Shown: positions 34,312 through 42,181 of the stretch, piece by piece
How the letters are laid out: every line of letters begins with the position of its first letter
Position numbering within the stretch: the stretch's first letter is position 1
DNA from: JAKAVN01 sp963796565
GTDB lineage: Bacteria > Desulfobacterota > Binatia > Binatales > Binataceae
DNA: 64,000 bases
NCBI GenBank assembly: GCA_963796565.1
Contig: CAWCMA010000010.1
Span: 124,001 to 188,000 of the forward strand
Direction: 5' to 3'
The notes under the pieces: model-generated
Database searches by the model: none
What the model was told of the DNA's origin: nothing
The model's input: only the letters and a program-made list of their open reading frames with translations
Made by a program: the position numbers and the translations under genes

Positions 34312-36072
34312 ATGTCAACGCTATATCCGCTGATTATGGGCCGTGAGGCCGTTGTTTCCACTGAGCACTACCTTTCCGCGGCGGCCGGAGCTCGCATCTT
34401 CGATCGCGGCGGCAACGCCATCGACGCCGCCATCGCAGCAGCCTTGGTCGAGGGGGTCGTAAACCCCCATATGCATACGATCGGTGGCGAGGCGCCGATG
34501 CTAATCCGGGTTGGGTCGAGCCAGCGGTTAGTTTCGGTCAACGGCAATACGATGGCGCCCGCGCGTGCCACGATCGCTCATTACCGGGCGCTCGGACTGG
34601 ATCTCGTTCCGGGCGAAGGATTGCTCGCCGCGGGGGTACCTGCGGCCTTCGCCGCGTTTGCGTGCGCGCTGGAGAACTTCGGCACCAAATCGCTCGCCGA
34701 AGTCACCGGTCCGGCGCTCGCGCTTTGCGAAGACGGCTTCCCGATGCATCCGGGCCTGTGCGGTGACGAACAATCGTTCGACATTCCCGGCCTCGGCCTG
34801 AGCTCGATCCACGCCAACGCCGAGGTATTTCGCACGCGATGGCCGTCTACCGGGCGCGTCCACATGCCCGGCGGCGAACTTCCGCGTTCGGGCGACATCA
34901 TCAGGAATCCCGCGCTGGCGAATCTTTTCCGCCGCCTGCTCGACGCCGAAGCCGGCGCGCACAAAGGCGGGCGCGAGGCCGGAGTGCGCGCGGCGGTCGA
35001 GCGCTTCTACCGCGGCGACATCGCGCGCGAGATCGTCGCGCACTCCGACGCTCACGGCGGCCTGCTGGCCCTCGAGGACCTCGCTAAGTTCACGACCCGG
35101 ATTGAAGAGCCGACCAGCCGCACCTACCGCGGCGCAACCGTCTTCAAATGCGGGCCGTGGTCGCAGGGGCCGGTCTTCCTGCAACAGCTTGCGCTGCTGG
35201 AGGGCTTCGACCTTGCCGCGATGGGGCACAACTCGGCCGCCTATCTGCATACGCTGATCGAGGTGGCCAAGCTCGCGTTCGCCGACCGCGAGGCCTACTA
35301 CGCCGACCCCGAATTCGCCGACGTACCGCTCAAAGAGTTGTTCTCGGAAGGCTACTCGGCGCTGCGCCGCGCGCTGGTCGATCCGGAGCGGGCCTCGATG
35401 GAACTGCGGCCGGGCGATCCGCGTGGGATGCGCGCCGAGCTGGGCGGCTCGATACATGCGCGTTCATGGGGCGCCGGCACCACCCATGTCGACGCGGCCG
35501 ATCGCCAGGGCAACCTGATTGCGATCACGCCGAGCGGTGGATGGCTGCGCAGCTCGCCGGTCGCCGACGCGCTGGGCGTTCCACTCGGCACGCGCCTGCA
35601 GACCTTTTACCTCGACGAACGCCATCCCAACGCGCTCGCGCCGCATAAGCGTCCACGGACCACGCTGACGCCGTCGCTGGCGGTGACGCGCGACGGCCGC
35701 TGGATCGCGTTCGGCACCCAGGGCGGCGATCAGCAGGACCAGTGGACGCTGCAATTTTTCCTCAACGTGGCCGACTTCGGGATGGATTTGCAGCAGGCGA
35801 TCGAGGCCCCGCGGTACTCGTGCATGCATGCCCCGTCGTCATTCTATCCGCACGAGGGGTCGCCGGGGCTGGTGCGCGTGGAGAGCCGTATCGACGAGCG
35901 CGTGCGCGCCGAGTTGGTGGCGCGTGGCCACAAGGTCGAGACGCGTCCGCCATGGTGCGACGGCAACGTGCTCGCGGTAGCGTTGGATGATGCGCGCGGG
36001 CGGCTGGCGGCCGGCGCCGACCCGCGCGGCCAGATTGCGGCGCTGATGCCGGCGCAGGCGATCGGCTGGTAG
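34312..36072 (+). CDS. Gamma-glutamyltransferase family protein
   Basis: A 586-residue Ntn hydrolase that is made as a single chain and self-cleaves. The large-subunit part begins with STEHYLSAAAGARIFDRGGNAIDAA and has GGEAPMLIR. The predicted nucleophile is Thr390 in GAGTTHVDAAD, the new N-terminus of the small subunit, followed by GNLIAITPSGGW. No signal peptide is visible, so it is probably cytosolic, unlike many GGTs. Relatives include glutathione hydrolases and acylases such as cephalosporin acylase, so the substrate is open. It is followed by a cyclase gene 49 bp later. Confidence 0.93.
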   Translation: MSTLYPLIMGREAVVSTEHYLSAAAGARIFDRGGNAIDAAIAAALVEGVVNPHMHTIGGEAPMLIRVGSSQRLVSVNGNTMAPARATIAHYRALGLDLVPGEGLLAAGVPAAFAAFACALENFGTKSLAEVTGPALALCEDGFPMHPGLCGDEQSFDIPGLGLSSIHANAEVFRTRWPSTGRVHMPGGELPRSGDIIRNPALANLFRRLLDAEAGAHKGGREAGVRAAVERFYRGDIAREIVAHSDAHGGLLALEDLAKFTTRIEEPTSRTYRGATVFKCGPWSQGPVFLQQLALLEGFDLAAMGHNSAAYLHTLIEVAKLAFADREAYYADPEFADVPLKELFSEGYSALRRALVDPERASMELRPGDPRGMRAELGGSIHARSWGAGTTHVDAADRQGNLIAITPSGGWLRSSPVADALGVPLGTRLQTFYLDERHPNALAPHKRPRTTLTPSLAVTRDGRWIAFGTQGGDQQDQWTLQFFLNVADFGMDLQQAIEAPRYSCMHAPSSFYPHEGSPGLVRVESRIDERVRAELVARGHKVETRPPWCDGNVLAVALDDARGRLAAGADPRGQIAALMPAQAIGW

Positions 36073-36121
36073 AATGATCGTCGCGCGGGTGATACGCGCG
36101 ACGATATGGAGGACGCGTGGG

Positions 36122-36952
36122 ATGCGCATTGTCGGCGCGACGGCGGCGATCGCGATGTTTCTGGTGGCGATCGCTGCCGGCAACGCGCGGACGCAGGGCG
36201 AGATGTTCAATCCGGCGCGAATCGCAGGCCTTGCCACCAGCGATCCCGGCAAAATTATCGACCTGACCTATACCTTCGACGCGTCCACCATCTATTGGCC
36301 CACCGAAGGCGGGTTCGAGCACAAGTTCGAGCTGTTCGGCATGCAGCCGGGCGGTTATTTCTACTCTTCGGCCAGGTTTGCGGCGTCCGAGCACGGCGGC
36401 ACGCATATGGACGCGCCGTTGCACTTCAATCGCGACGGGATGTCGGTCGACCAGGTGCCGATGAGTTACTTCGTAGGGCCGGGCGTGATAATCGATTTCT
36501 CCTCGCGCTCTTTGAATTACCCCGACGCGACAATGAGCCTCGAGGACATTCACGCCTACGAAAGAACTCACGGCGAGATTCCGTCGGGAGCGATCGTGGT
36601 GGGGCGCTCGGGATGGGGTCGTTTCTGGCCTGATAAGAAGCTCTATCTGGGGACCGACAAGCCGGGTGATGTCGCGCACCTGCACTTTCCCGGCTTTTCA
36701 CCCGAAGCTGTGAAATTTTTACTGACTGATCGGAACGTGATGGCGCTGGCAATCGATACCGCCAGCCTCGACCCCGGCAATTCCAAGGACTTTCCGGTCC
36801 ATCGGATGTGGCTCGGCGCCAACCGGGTGGGATTTGAAAACCTGGCCAATGCGGATAAGCTGCCGTTCAGCGGCGCGACAATCTTCTGTATTCCGATGAA
36901 GATCGGCAAGGGAACCGGGGCACCCGCTCGTATTTTCGCGGTGCTCCCATAG
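36122..36952 (+). CDS. Cyclase family protein (kynurenine formamidase-like), secreted
   Basis: A 276-residue protein of the cyclase/arylformamidase family. The metal-binding motif H-G-G-T-H-M-D-A-P is present (near residue 93-101), along with LTYTFDASTIYWPT and GRSGWGRFW. A signal peptide (MRIVGATAAIAMFLVAIAAG) covers the first 20 or so residues, so it should act in the periplasm. The ATG at 36122 is preferred over 36074 because of the signal and GGAGG upstream. It follows the gamma-glutamyltransferase gene closely and may share its transcript. The substrate is unknown. Confidence 0.92.
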   Translation: MRIVGATAAIAMFLVAIAAGNARTQGEMFNPARIAGLATSDPGKIIDLTYTFDASTIYWPTEGGFEHKFELFGMQPGGYFYSSARFAASEHGGTHMDAPLHFNRDGMSVDQVPMSYFVGPGVIIDFSSRSLNYPDATMSLEDIHAYERTHGEIPSGAIVVGRSGWGRFWPDKKLYLGTDKPGDVAHLHFPGFSPEAVKFLLTDRNVMALAIDTASLDPGNSKDFPVHRMWLGANRVGFENLANADKLPFSGATIFCIPMKIGKGTGAPARIFAVLP

Positions 36953-37310
36953 AGGACTGACTCGCTGATTCCCACTAGTCGAGAACCAGGCAGAATCCCG
37001 GCGTCGAACGTCCCGGGGCCCGCCCACGCCATGGACGCCGCAGGCCGTTCGGGTCGCGAGGGTTGTCTAAGAGATGCACCAGACGGTTGCACTGCCACTA
37101 CTGAAAGCTGGTAATCGGAAGCAAAAGGCGAGAAAAAAAGGTAAAAGAGGGGTCGCTGCGGTCGGCATGAAAACTGCTCACCATAGGGTGGGGGAAAAGG
37201 CGCTGACCGAAGATAGACTAATCGTGCGATGTCAGCAGACGGGATGTGGGTCGGAATAACGTACGTCGAAACCAGTGAACTTACTCTACGTAGACAGGAG
37301 GGGGTGATCG
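36953..37310 (+). other. Intergenic stretch before the glycine-zipper genes
   Basis: 358 bp without a recognisable gene; the short open frame at 37074-37259 has no homology pattern. It must hold the promoter of the lipoprotein genes, but I see no clear -10/-35 pair. AGGAGGGGG lies directly before the next ATG. Confidence 0.5.
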
Positions 37311-37658
37311 ATGCGCAAGGGCGCGATCTCGACAATCTTAGTGGCGGTGGCCGCCGCTCTTTTAGTCGCCGGATGCTCCGGGCAGCCATTGTCGACTCGT
37401 GAAAAAGGCACGCTTATAGGCGGCGGATTGGGCGCAGCGACCGGCGCGATTATCGGCGCTGCGGTGGGCGCACCTGGCGCGGGCGCGGCTATCGGCGGTG
37501 CGCTTGGCGGCGTCGGTGGCTTTGCGGTCGGCAACTCGATGCAGAACAACGAAAACGCGCAGGCGCAGACCCAGAGTCAGATCCAGCAGCAGCAACAACA
37601 GCTCGAGCAACAGCGTCAACAGATCCAGCAACTCAAGCAGCAGCAGGAGACAGAGTGA
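37311..37658 (+). CDS. Glycine-zipper lipoprotein 1
   Basis: A 115-residue lipoprotein, first of three tandem paralogues. The signal ends at VAGCSG (lipobox Cys22). A short conserved linker with TREKGTLIGG leads to a glycine zipper of about 40 residues with GxxxG/GxxxA spacing, then a Gln-rich coiled tail with QQQQQLEQQ repeats. Glycine-zipper lipoproteins occur in the outer membrane of Gram-negative bacteria; roles are mostly unknown. AGGAGG precedes the ATG. Its tail is shared closely with gene 2. Confidence 0.88.
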   Translation: MRKGAISTILVAVAAALLVAGCSGQPLSTREKGTLIGGGLGAATGAIIGAAVGAPGAGAAIGGALGGVGGFAVGNSMQNNENAQAQTQSQIQQQQQQLEQQRQQIQQLKQQQETE

Positions 37659-37680
37659 CCCGTTCGATGGGAGGGAACCC

Positions 37681-38046
37681 ATGAAGCATTCCAGAAACCC
37701 AAACAAGGGCATTTTGGCGACAGTGGCATTAATGTTGGTCGCGGCCCTCGCGCTCGCCGGATGCAGCGGCCAGCCATTATCGACCCGTGAGGAAGGAACG
37801 CTCGGCGGTGGCGTGTTGGGTGCCGGTGCGGGAGCGATAATCGGCGCGGCGGTTGGCAGTCCGGGAGCCGGCGCCGCGATTGGTGGCGCGCTTGGCGCGG
37901 GCACCGGCTACGTCGTCAGCAACTCGATTCAGAACAGCCAGGACGCGCAGGCGCAGACCCAGAGCCAGATACAGCAGCAGCAACAGGAACTCGAGCAGCA
38001 GCGCCAGCAGATCGAGCAGCTCAAGCAGCAGCAGCAAACCGAATGA
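37681..38046 (+). CDS. Glycine-zipper lipoprotein 2
   Basis: A 121-residue paralogue of the preceding protein. The frame is open upstream to 37498, but the ATG at 37681 follows GGGAGGG and starts a lipoprotein signal ending at LAGCSG. The first conserved stretch after the Cys (GQPLSTREEGTLGGG) is almost the same as in paralogue 1. The zipper has AGAIIGAAVG and GGALGAGTG, and the Gln-rich tail QQQQQELEQQ matches. Only 22 bp separate it from gene 1, so one transcript is likely. Confidence 0.88.
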   Translation: MKHSRNPNKGILATVALMLVAALALAGCSGQPLSTREEGTLGGGVLGAGAGAIIGAAVGSPGAGAAIGGALGAGTGYVVSNSIQNSQDAQAQTQSQIQQQQQELEQQRQQIEQLKQQQQTE

Positions 38047-38095
38047 GTGGTGAACGGTCGAGGCGGCCCGGGGGGGATGAGGCAAGGTATTTATA

Positions 38096-38467
38096 ATGGG
38101 TAAACCGGGTAAGGTTGGCTTTCGGGGAGCAATGATCGTGACGGCGGCGCTGTCGCTGGTCATGGCCGTCGCGCTCGCCGGATGCGGCCCGCAGGGGATG
38201 TCCACGACTACGGAAGGAACGCTGGGCGGCGGCGTGCTGGGCGGTGGGACCGGTGCGATAGTCGGCGCGGCGGTCGGACATCCGCTCGCCGGCGCGGCGA
38301 TCGGCGGTGCGCTTGGCGCGGGCACCGGCTACGTCGTGGGCAGTTCGCTGCAGAGCCAGCAGACCGCAACTCAGCAGCAGCAGGGGCAGATCCAGAATCA
38401 GGAGCAGGAGATCCAGAGTCAGCGCCGACAGATCGAGCAGCTTCAGCAGCAACAGCAGACCGAATAG
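38096..38467 (+). CDS. Glycine-zipper lipoprotein 3
   Basis: A 123-residue third paralogue. The signal ends at LAGCGP, the linker is STTTEGTLGGG, the zipper reads GGGTGAIVGAAVGHPLAGAA, and the tail is again Gln/Glu-rich (QNQEQEIQSQRR). It is the most diverged of the three and lies 49 bp after gene 2. The ATG at 38096 has a weak upstream signal; the internal Met13 is a less likely alternative. The array is followed by a large hairpin. Confidence 0.88.
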   Translation: MGKPGKVGFRGAMIVTAALSLVMAVALAGCGPQGMSTTTEGTLGGGVLGGGTGAIVGAAVGHPLAGAAIGGALGAGTGYVVGSSLQSQQTATQQQQGQIQNQEQEIQSQRRQIEQLQQQQQTE

Positions 38468-38480
38468 CGAAACCGCAGAT

Positions 38481-38538
38481 GAACGCCATGCGGCGCGGCA
38501 CCCAAAGTGGGCACCGCGCCGCAGTGCGTTTGGCGTTC
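38481..38538 (+). terminator. Long inverted repeat, probable bidirectional terminator
   Basis: GAACGCCA pairs with TGGCGTTC, TGCGGCGCGG with CCGCGCCGCA, and an inner CCC with GGG across an AAAGT loop. The structure lies between the converging lipoprotein operon and alkyltransferase gene, 13 bp from the first stop and 15 bp from the second. No T-run is present on the plus strand, so the role is inferred from position. Confidence 0.55.
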
Positions 38539-38553
38539 GCCTGGCGTATCGCG

Positions 38554-39441
38554 TCAGGCCGGATGGCAGAGCTTGCACGCACGCAGCCCCGCGCTGCGCG
38601 CACGGCCTGAATTGGCAAAGATCACCGATTTTGCGCGGTCGGCGCGCATCGCCGCATGGCATTGCGGACGGCAGAAGATGTGCGTCACCAGATGCCCCAT
38701 CACGCTGCCCGCGGGCAATCGATGGTCGCGCGCCACGCTGAAGCCTTCGGCGCGCAGCAGCTTGATCTTGCGCGCCACGCCGCCGCCGTAGTTGCCGATC
38801 GTGCCGTCGGAGCGGATCACGCGATGGCACGGCACGTAAAGGGGCACCGGATTGGTGGCCATCGTGTTGCCGATCGCGCGCTGGCCCGACGGCGCGCCAA
38901 CCGCCGCCGCCAGCCCCTGGTAGGTGATGACCGAGCCGGGCGGTATCGTACGGCGCAGCCGCATCAGCGTGCGCCGCTGGAAATCGCTCCGCACCAGGCT
39001 GAGGTCGACCGGCCGGTCGAGCGCGTGCATGTCGCCCTTCAAGTAGCGCTCGATCTCGCGCCCGATCCGCGCCGCAGCCTGCTGATCTTCGACCAGATCG
39101 AAGCCCTCCTTGAGCGCCGCCAGCGCGTCGGGCGCGTCCGGTACGTCGAGGAACTGCACCGCGAGCAGGCCGCGCGCGCTCTCGGCCACCAGCAGGCGGC
39201 CGACCGGCGAGTTGATTATCCCGACGCGTGCGAGCGGTCTGCGCGCACGGCCAAGCGTCCGCGCGAGCTTTGGACGCACCGCGCGCAGCGCCGCGTCGAC
39301 CGCGGCGTCGTCGGGTGCGGGTGCGCCGCCCATCTCGAGCGGCCCGTCATCGTCAAGCATCTCGCGCATCAGCATCTCGTCGCGCATCGGCATCTCGTTC
39401 TTGAGCGTCGCTTTCATGATGTTCACCGTCCCGGATTTCAT
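38554..39441 (-). CDS. O6-alkylguanine-DNA alkyltransferase with C-terminal Ada zinc domain
   Basis: A 295-residue suicide DNA repair protein. An N-terminal low-homology stretch (about 1-70) precedes the alkyltransferase domain, which has RRTLMRLRRTIPPGSVITY-type DNA-binding helices, the active-site VPCHRVI (Cys205) and GNYGGGVARK. The last 50 residues then match the Ada N-terminal zinc domain: C257-x3-C261-x27-C289-x2-C292 (FCRPQC and CKLC) with the same spacing as the Ada cysteines. In Ada this domain is at the N-terminus and accepts methyl from phosphotriesters; here it is at the C-terminus, with no AraC domain. It starts 12 bp after the sigma factor stop. An internal Met9 start is possible. 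Confidence 0.92.
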   Translation of the reverse strand: MKSGTVNIMKATLKNEMPMRDEMLMREMLDDDGPLEMGGAPAPDDAAVDAALRAVRPKLARTLGRARRPLARVGIINSPVGRLLVAESARGLLAVQFLDVPDAPDALAALKEGFDLVEDQQAAARIGREIERYLKGDMHALDRPVDLSLVRSDFQRRTLMRLRRTIPPGSVITYQGLAAAVGAPSGQRAIGNTMATNPVPLYVPCHRVIRSDGTIGNYGGGVARKIKLLRAEGFSVARDHRLPAGSVMGHLVTHIFCRPQCHAAMRADRAKSVIFANSGRARSAGLRACKLCHPA

Positions 39442-39453
39442 CGTCTTGAGCGC

Positions 39454-39975
39454 CTACAGGAGCGCCTTGAGCTTCTTCAGCGCTTGGTAGACGCTGGCCC
39501 GCGCGCTGTCCGCCGAGCACTCCAGCGCCGCGCCGATCTCCTCGTATTCGAGACCCGCGAACTTGCGCATCACCAACGCCTGGCCCTGCTTATGGGGCAG
39601 TCCCGCGATCGCGCGCCGGAGATGGATCACGCCCTCGTGTCCGGCGCCGCTGGCGCCCGCGGAGGCGGCCGATGCGCGATGATCGCCGTCGGTGGGGTCG
39701 TCGCCATTGCTGATCACGCGCGCCCGTCTTAAATTGTCGCGCGCTCGGTTGCGGCAGAGATTGGTCGCGATTCGATACAGCCACGGCCGCAGACCCTGCT
39801 CCGAGTCGAGCTTCGGGTAGGCGCGATAGGCGCGCAGCCAGGTTTCCTGGAAGAGGTCGAGCGCGTCGTTCTGGTCGCGCGTCATGCGCAGCAGAAAGCG
39901 CATGATTTCGCGCTCGTGGCGGCTGAGCGCCTCCTCGAACGGCGGCGGTATGGTGAGCTTGGCCCCTGGGTCCAT
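39454..39975 (-). CDS. ECF-type RNA polymerase sigma factor
   Basis: A 173-residue sigma-70 family protein of ECF type. Region 2 runs through FLLRMTRDQNDALDLFQETWLRAYR (about residues 25-50) and RPWLYRIATNLCRNRARD; region 4 has LPHKQGQALVMRKFAGLEYEEIG and SARASVYQALKKLK. A long linker lies between. The ATG at 39975 (MDPGAKL) is preferred to the open frame up to 40041. No anti-sigma gene is adjacent; instead the alkyltransferase gene follows 12 bp later and shares its transcript, which hints at a DNA-damage or stress role. Confidence 0.93.
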   Translation of the reverse strand: MDPGAKLTIPPPFEEALSRHEREIMRFLLRMTRDQNDALDLFQETWLRAYRAYPKLDSEQGLRPWLYRIATNLCRNRARDNLRRARVISNGDDPTDGDHRASAASAGASGAGHEGVIHLRRAIAGLPHKQGQALVMRKFAGLEYEEIGAALECSADSARASVYQALKKLKALL

Positions 39976-40248
39976 GGCACAGGTTATAACCCCGCTTGAG
40001 GCTCGGCGTGAATCGGTCGCGGAACGCGCCTGCAGCAGCATGATGGAACGTCGTTTGGACTCAAAAAAACTTAAGCTCGAGCTTCAGGGTTGCACACCGC
40101 TTGACGTCCGTGTTACCCGAATCAAGGTTTCAAGAATGGAGATTCCGGCGTCGACCTCCCGGAGCATAGCAGCTTAGGCGTTGGGCAGTCGGTGCACAGA
40201 CGAATCGCTCGTTTTGGTGCAACCGCCATAGCGCAACAGGAGCACGCG

Positions 40249-40770
40249 ATGGCAAGGTTAAAGCCTCTCGATCAGAGCGAGATGACTCCGCGTATGGCGT
40301 CTCTGGCCGAGAAGATAAAGTTCGATCCCGGCTATTACACTGGGCTTGGAATCTTCGCTCATAGCCAGGAGTTCGTCGAACCGATGTGGAACGCCTATGT
40401 CGAGATGTTCGACGGAGGACTGCTCGATTCCCGGCTCAAGGAACTCGTTCGGATCAAAATCGCCCAGAACAACGACTGCTTCATGTGAAAGCGCTTCCGC
40501 TATCCATCGGTGATGGATAAGGGCCTTACGGAAGAGCGCATCGCGGAAATTCCCAACTACGAATTCAGTTCCGTGCTTACCCGGCGCGAGAGACTGGCGC
40601 TGAAGTTCGCCGAAAAGATGGGCGTCGAACACCAGGCTGTCGACGACGCGTTCATGGCACTGCTGCGGACCGAGTTTTCCGAAGCTGAAATCGTCGAACT
40701 GTCCGTTGTAATCGGGGTCTGTATCGGTTGGGGACGGCTGCTCTCCGTCTTCAAAGTGGAAGAGGCGTAA
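40249..40770 (+). CDS. Carboxymuconolactone decarboxylase-like selenoprotein, predicted TGA = Sec80
   Basis: A 173-residue AhpD/CMD-fold protein if the TGA at 40486-40488 is read as selenocysteine. The upstream part ends with ELVRIKIAQNNDCFM, TGA, and the same frame continues KRFRYPSVMDKGLTEERIAEIP and VLTRRERLALKFAEKM to the true stop, so homology with the adjacent paralogue runs across the TGA. The TGA stands at the second position of C77-x-x-U80, where family members have the second redox Cys. A SECIS-like hairpin starts directly after it. ATG at 40249 follows CAGGAG. The role is probably a thiol/selenol peroxidase or reductase. A sequencing error is the alternative but would not create the hairpin. 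Confidence 0.85.
40489..40539 (+). promoter_or_regulatory. Candidate bacterial SECIS element
   Basis: Upper stem TATCCATC (40501-40508) pairs perfectly with GATGGATA (40512-40519) around the triloop GGT. A lower stem GCGCTTCCG (40491-40499) pairs with CGGAA and GCGC at 40529-40539 with a two-base bulge. The GG of the loop is 20 nt after the TGA, close to the 18 nt of the E. coli fdhF element. This is how SelB recognises the mRNA. Confidence 0.8.
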
Positions 40771-40812
40771 GGTGCGCGTCCCCGTCTGACTCTCGGCGGG
40801 CAGGAGGAAATC

Positions 40813-41349
40813 ATGGCAGGGATTAATCCGGTCGATGACGCCAAGCTCTCACCCGGAATGATGGCCCTGGTCAGACGCTTCAGGGACGACCCCGACTATG
40901 TGAACGGGCTCAAGATCTTCGCCCATAAGCCGGAGATCGCCGAGATCATATGGTCGGGCTATGTCCGGTTGCTCGATAACGGCAAGTTGCCTCGCGAGCT
41001 GAAGGAGTTGGTCCGGATCAAGCTGGCTCGCAACAACGACTGCTCACCCTACGCCGCTAAGTCGAGTGGCATGCGCCACCATCAGCCCCTGCCGAAAGTG
41101 CCTCCTGAGAAGAGCGCCGAGGTGGAGCATTACGAGGTGAGTGAAGTGCTTACGCGACGCGAGAAGTTGGCGCTGAAGTTTGCGGATAAGCTGGGCAGCG
41201 ATCCGCAGGCTCTGGACGAGCAGTTTTTCAACCTGCTGCGCCAGGAATTCAGCGATCCCGAGATTGTGGAACTAGCGCACGTTATCGCGATGGGCGTGGG
41301 CTTTGAACGGTTTATCGCGGTGTGGGCCCCTCGGGTCTGCGCACTTTAG
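40813..41349 (+). CDS. Carboxymuconolactone decarboxylase-like protein, Cys77 without second redox residue
   Basis: A 178-residue tandem paralogue of the selenoprotein, 42 bp downstream, with AGGAGGAA before the ATG. The N-terminal half aligns residue for residue (GLKIFAH, KELVRIKLARNNDC). Cys77 is kept, but position 80, Sec in the neighbour, is Tyr (DCSPY). A second half with VLTRREKLALKFADKL follows. Without CxxC or CxxU it cannot use a two-residue redox cycle alone. It could be a hetero-partner, a binding protein or a one-Cys enzyme. The two genes are probably co-transcribed. Confidence 0.9.
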   Translation: MAGINPVDDAKLSPGMMALVRRFRDDPDYVNGLKIFAHKPEIAEIIWSGYVRLLDNGKLPRELKELVRIKLARNNDCSPYAAKSSGMRHHQPLPKVPPEKSAEVEHYEVSEVLTRREKLALKFADKLGSDPQALDEQFFNLLRQEFSDPEIVELAHVIAMGVGFERFIAVWAPRVCAL

Positions 41350-41402
41350 CTGCATACCTGCTTCGGGCCTAGCGCAAAGGAAAACCCCGCCCGGGAAAAG
41401 CG

Positions 41403-42095
41403 ATGGGAGCCGTCGGGCTGATAGCGCTGTGGGCCGCACTATTCCTGGCCGGCCATTTCATCCTGTCCTCGGATTCGGTGCGCGCGGCGATTGTCGGGAC
41501 AGTCGGTGAGCAGCCGTTTCGCGGTATCTACTCGCTGGTCGCGCTGGGGACGTTCATCCCGCTGATCTACGTGTTCGGCCATCACAAGCACGCGGGCGCG
41601 ATGCTGTGGTACTTGCGTGGGGTTGCGCCGTTGCGATGGCTGGTCTGGCTGATGATGCTAATCGCGCTGATAATGTGGGTCGCGTCGCTGATTACTCCCA
41701 ATCCCGCCGCGCTCGGCGCGCCGGACAATCTCACTCCGCGCGGCATCCTGAAGCTCACGCGTCATCCCGGCTTCGTCGCGTTCGCCATCTTCGGCTTCGC
41801 GCACATGCTGATGAACGGATGGGCCGGCGACCTGGTTTTCTTCGGCACGTTTCCGGCGCTCGGGATCTTCGGTGGCTTGCACCAGGACCGTCGCAAGCTG
41901 CGCTCGATGGGCGAGCGCTACCGCCACTTCGTCGAGCAGACCTCGTTCACGCCCGGCATGGCGCTGCTCAGCGGGCGCCAGCGATGCTATCCGGCCCAGG
42001 ACCTGCCGTGGCTGGCGATCGCGATCGGTGTAGTGCTGACGGTCGTGATGGTCGCGATTCATCCGTGGGCCTTCGGCGGCCATCCGCTGGGTTAG
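41403..42095 (+). CDS. NnrU family membrane protein
   Basis: A 230-residue integral membrane protein with about six hydrophobic helices, of the NnrU family first linked to nitrite/NO metabolism in Rhodobacter; its real function is unclear. Family marks are LFLAGHFILSS near the start, FGHHKH, the LTRHPGFVAFAIFGFAHML block and GERYRHFVEQTSF. The GAAAAGCG before ATG is a weak RBS. It lies 53 bp after the second CMD-like gene and could belong to the same transcript. No nir or nor genes are nearby. Confidence 0.93.
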   Translation: MGAVGLIALWAALFLAGHFILSSDSVRAAIVGTVGEQPFRGIYSLVALGTFIPLIYVFGHHKHAGAMLWYLRGVAPLRWLVWLMMLIALIMWVASLITPNPAALGAPDNLTPRGILKLTRHPGFVAFAIFGFAHMLMNGWAGDLVFFGTFPALGIFGGLHQDRRKLRSMGERYRHFVEQTSFTPGMALLSGRQRCYPAQDLPWLAIAIGVVLTVVMVAIHPWAFGGHPLG

Positions 42096-42106
42096 AGTCG
42101 CGTCAT

Positions 42107-42166
42107 CACGCGGCAAAGGGATGCCGCGTGAGATCCTTCGACCCGCAGACTCGCTCAGGATAACAA
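42107..42166 (+). repeat. REP-like element, copy D
   Basis: CACGCGGCA-AAGGGA-TGCCGCGTG forms a perfect 9-bp stem, followed by AGATCCTTCGACCCG and GACTCGCTCAGGATAAC. Same family as copies A-C near 11.3-11.7 kb, closest to copy C. It lies between the converging nnrU and tatD genes, where it may also end transcription. Confidence 0.8.
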
Positions 42167-42181
42167 GCTCAAAACGTTGCG

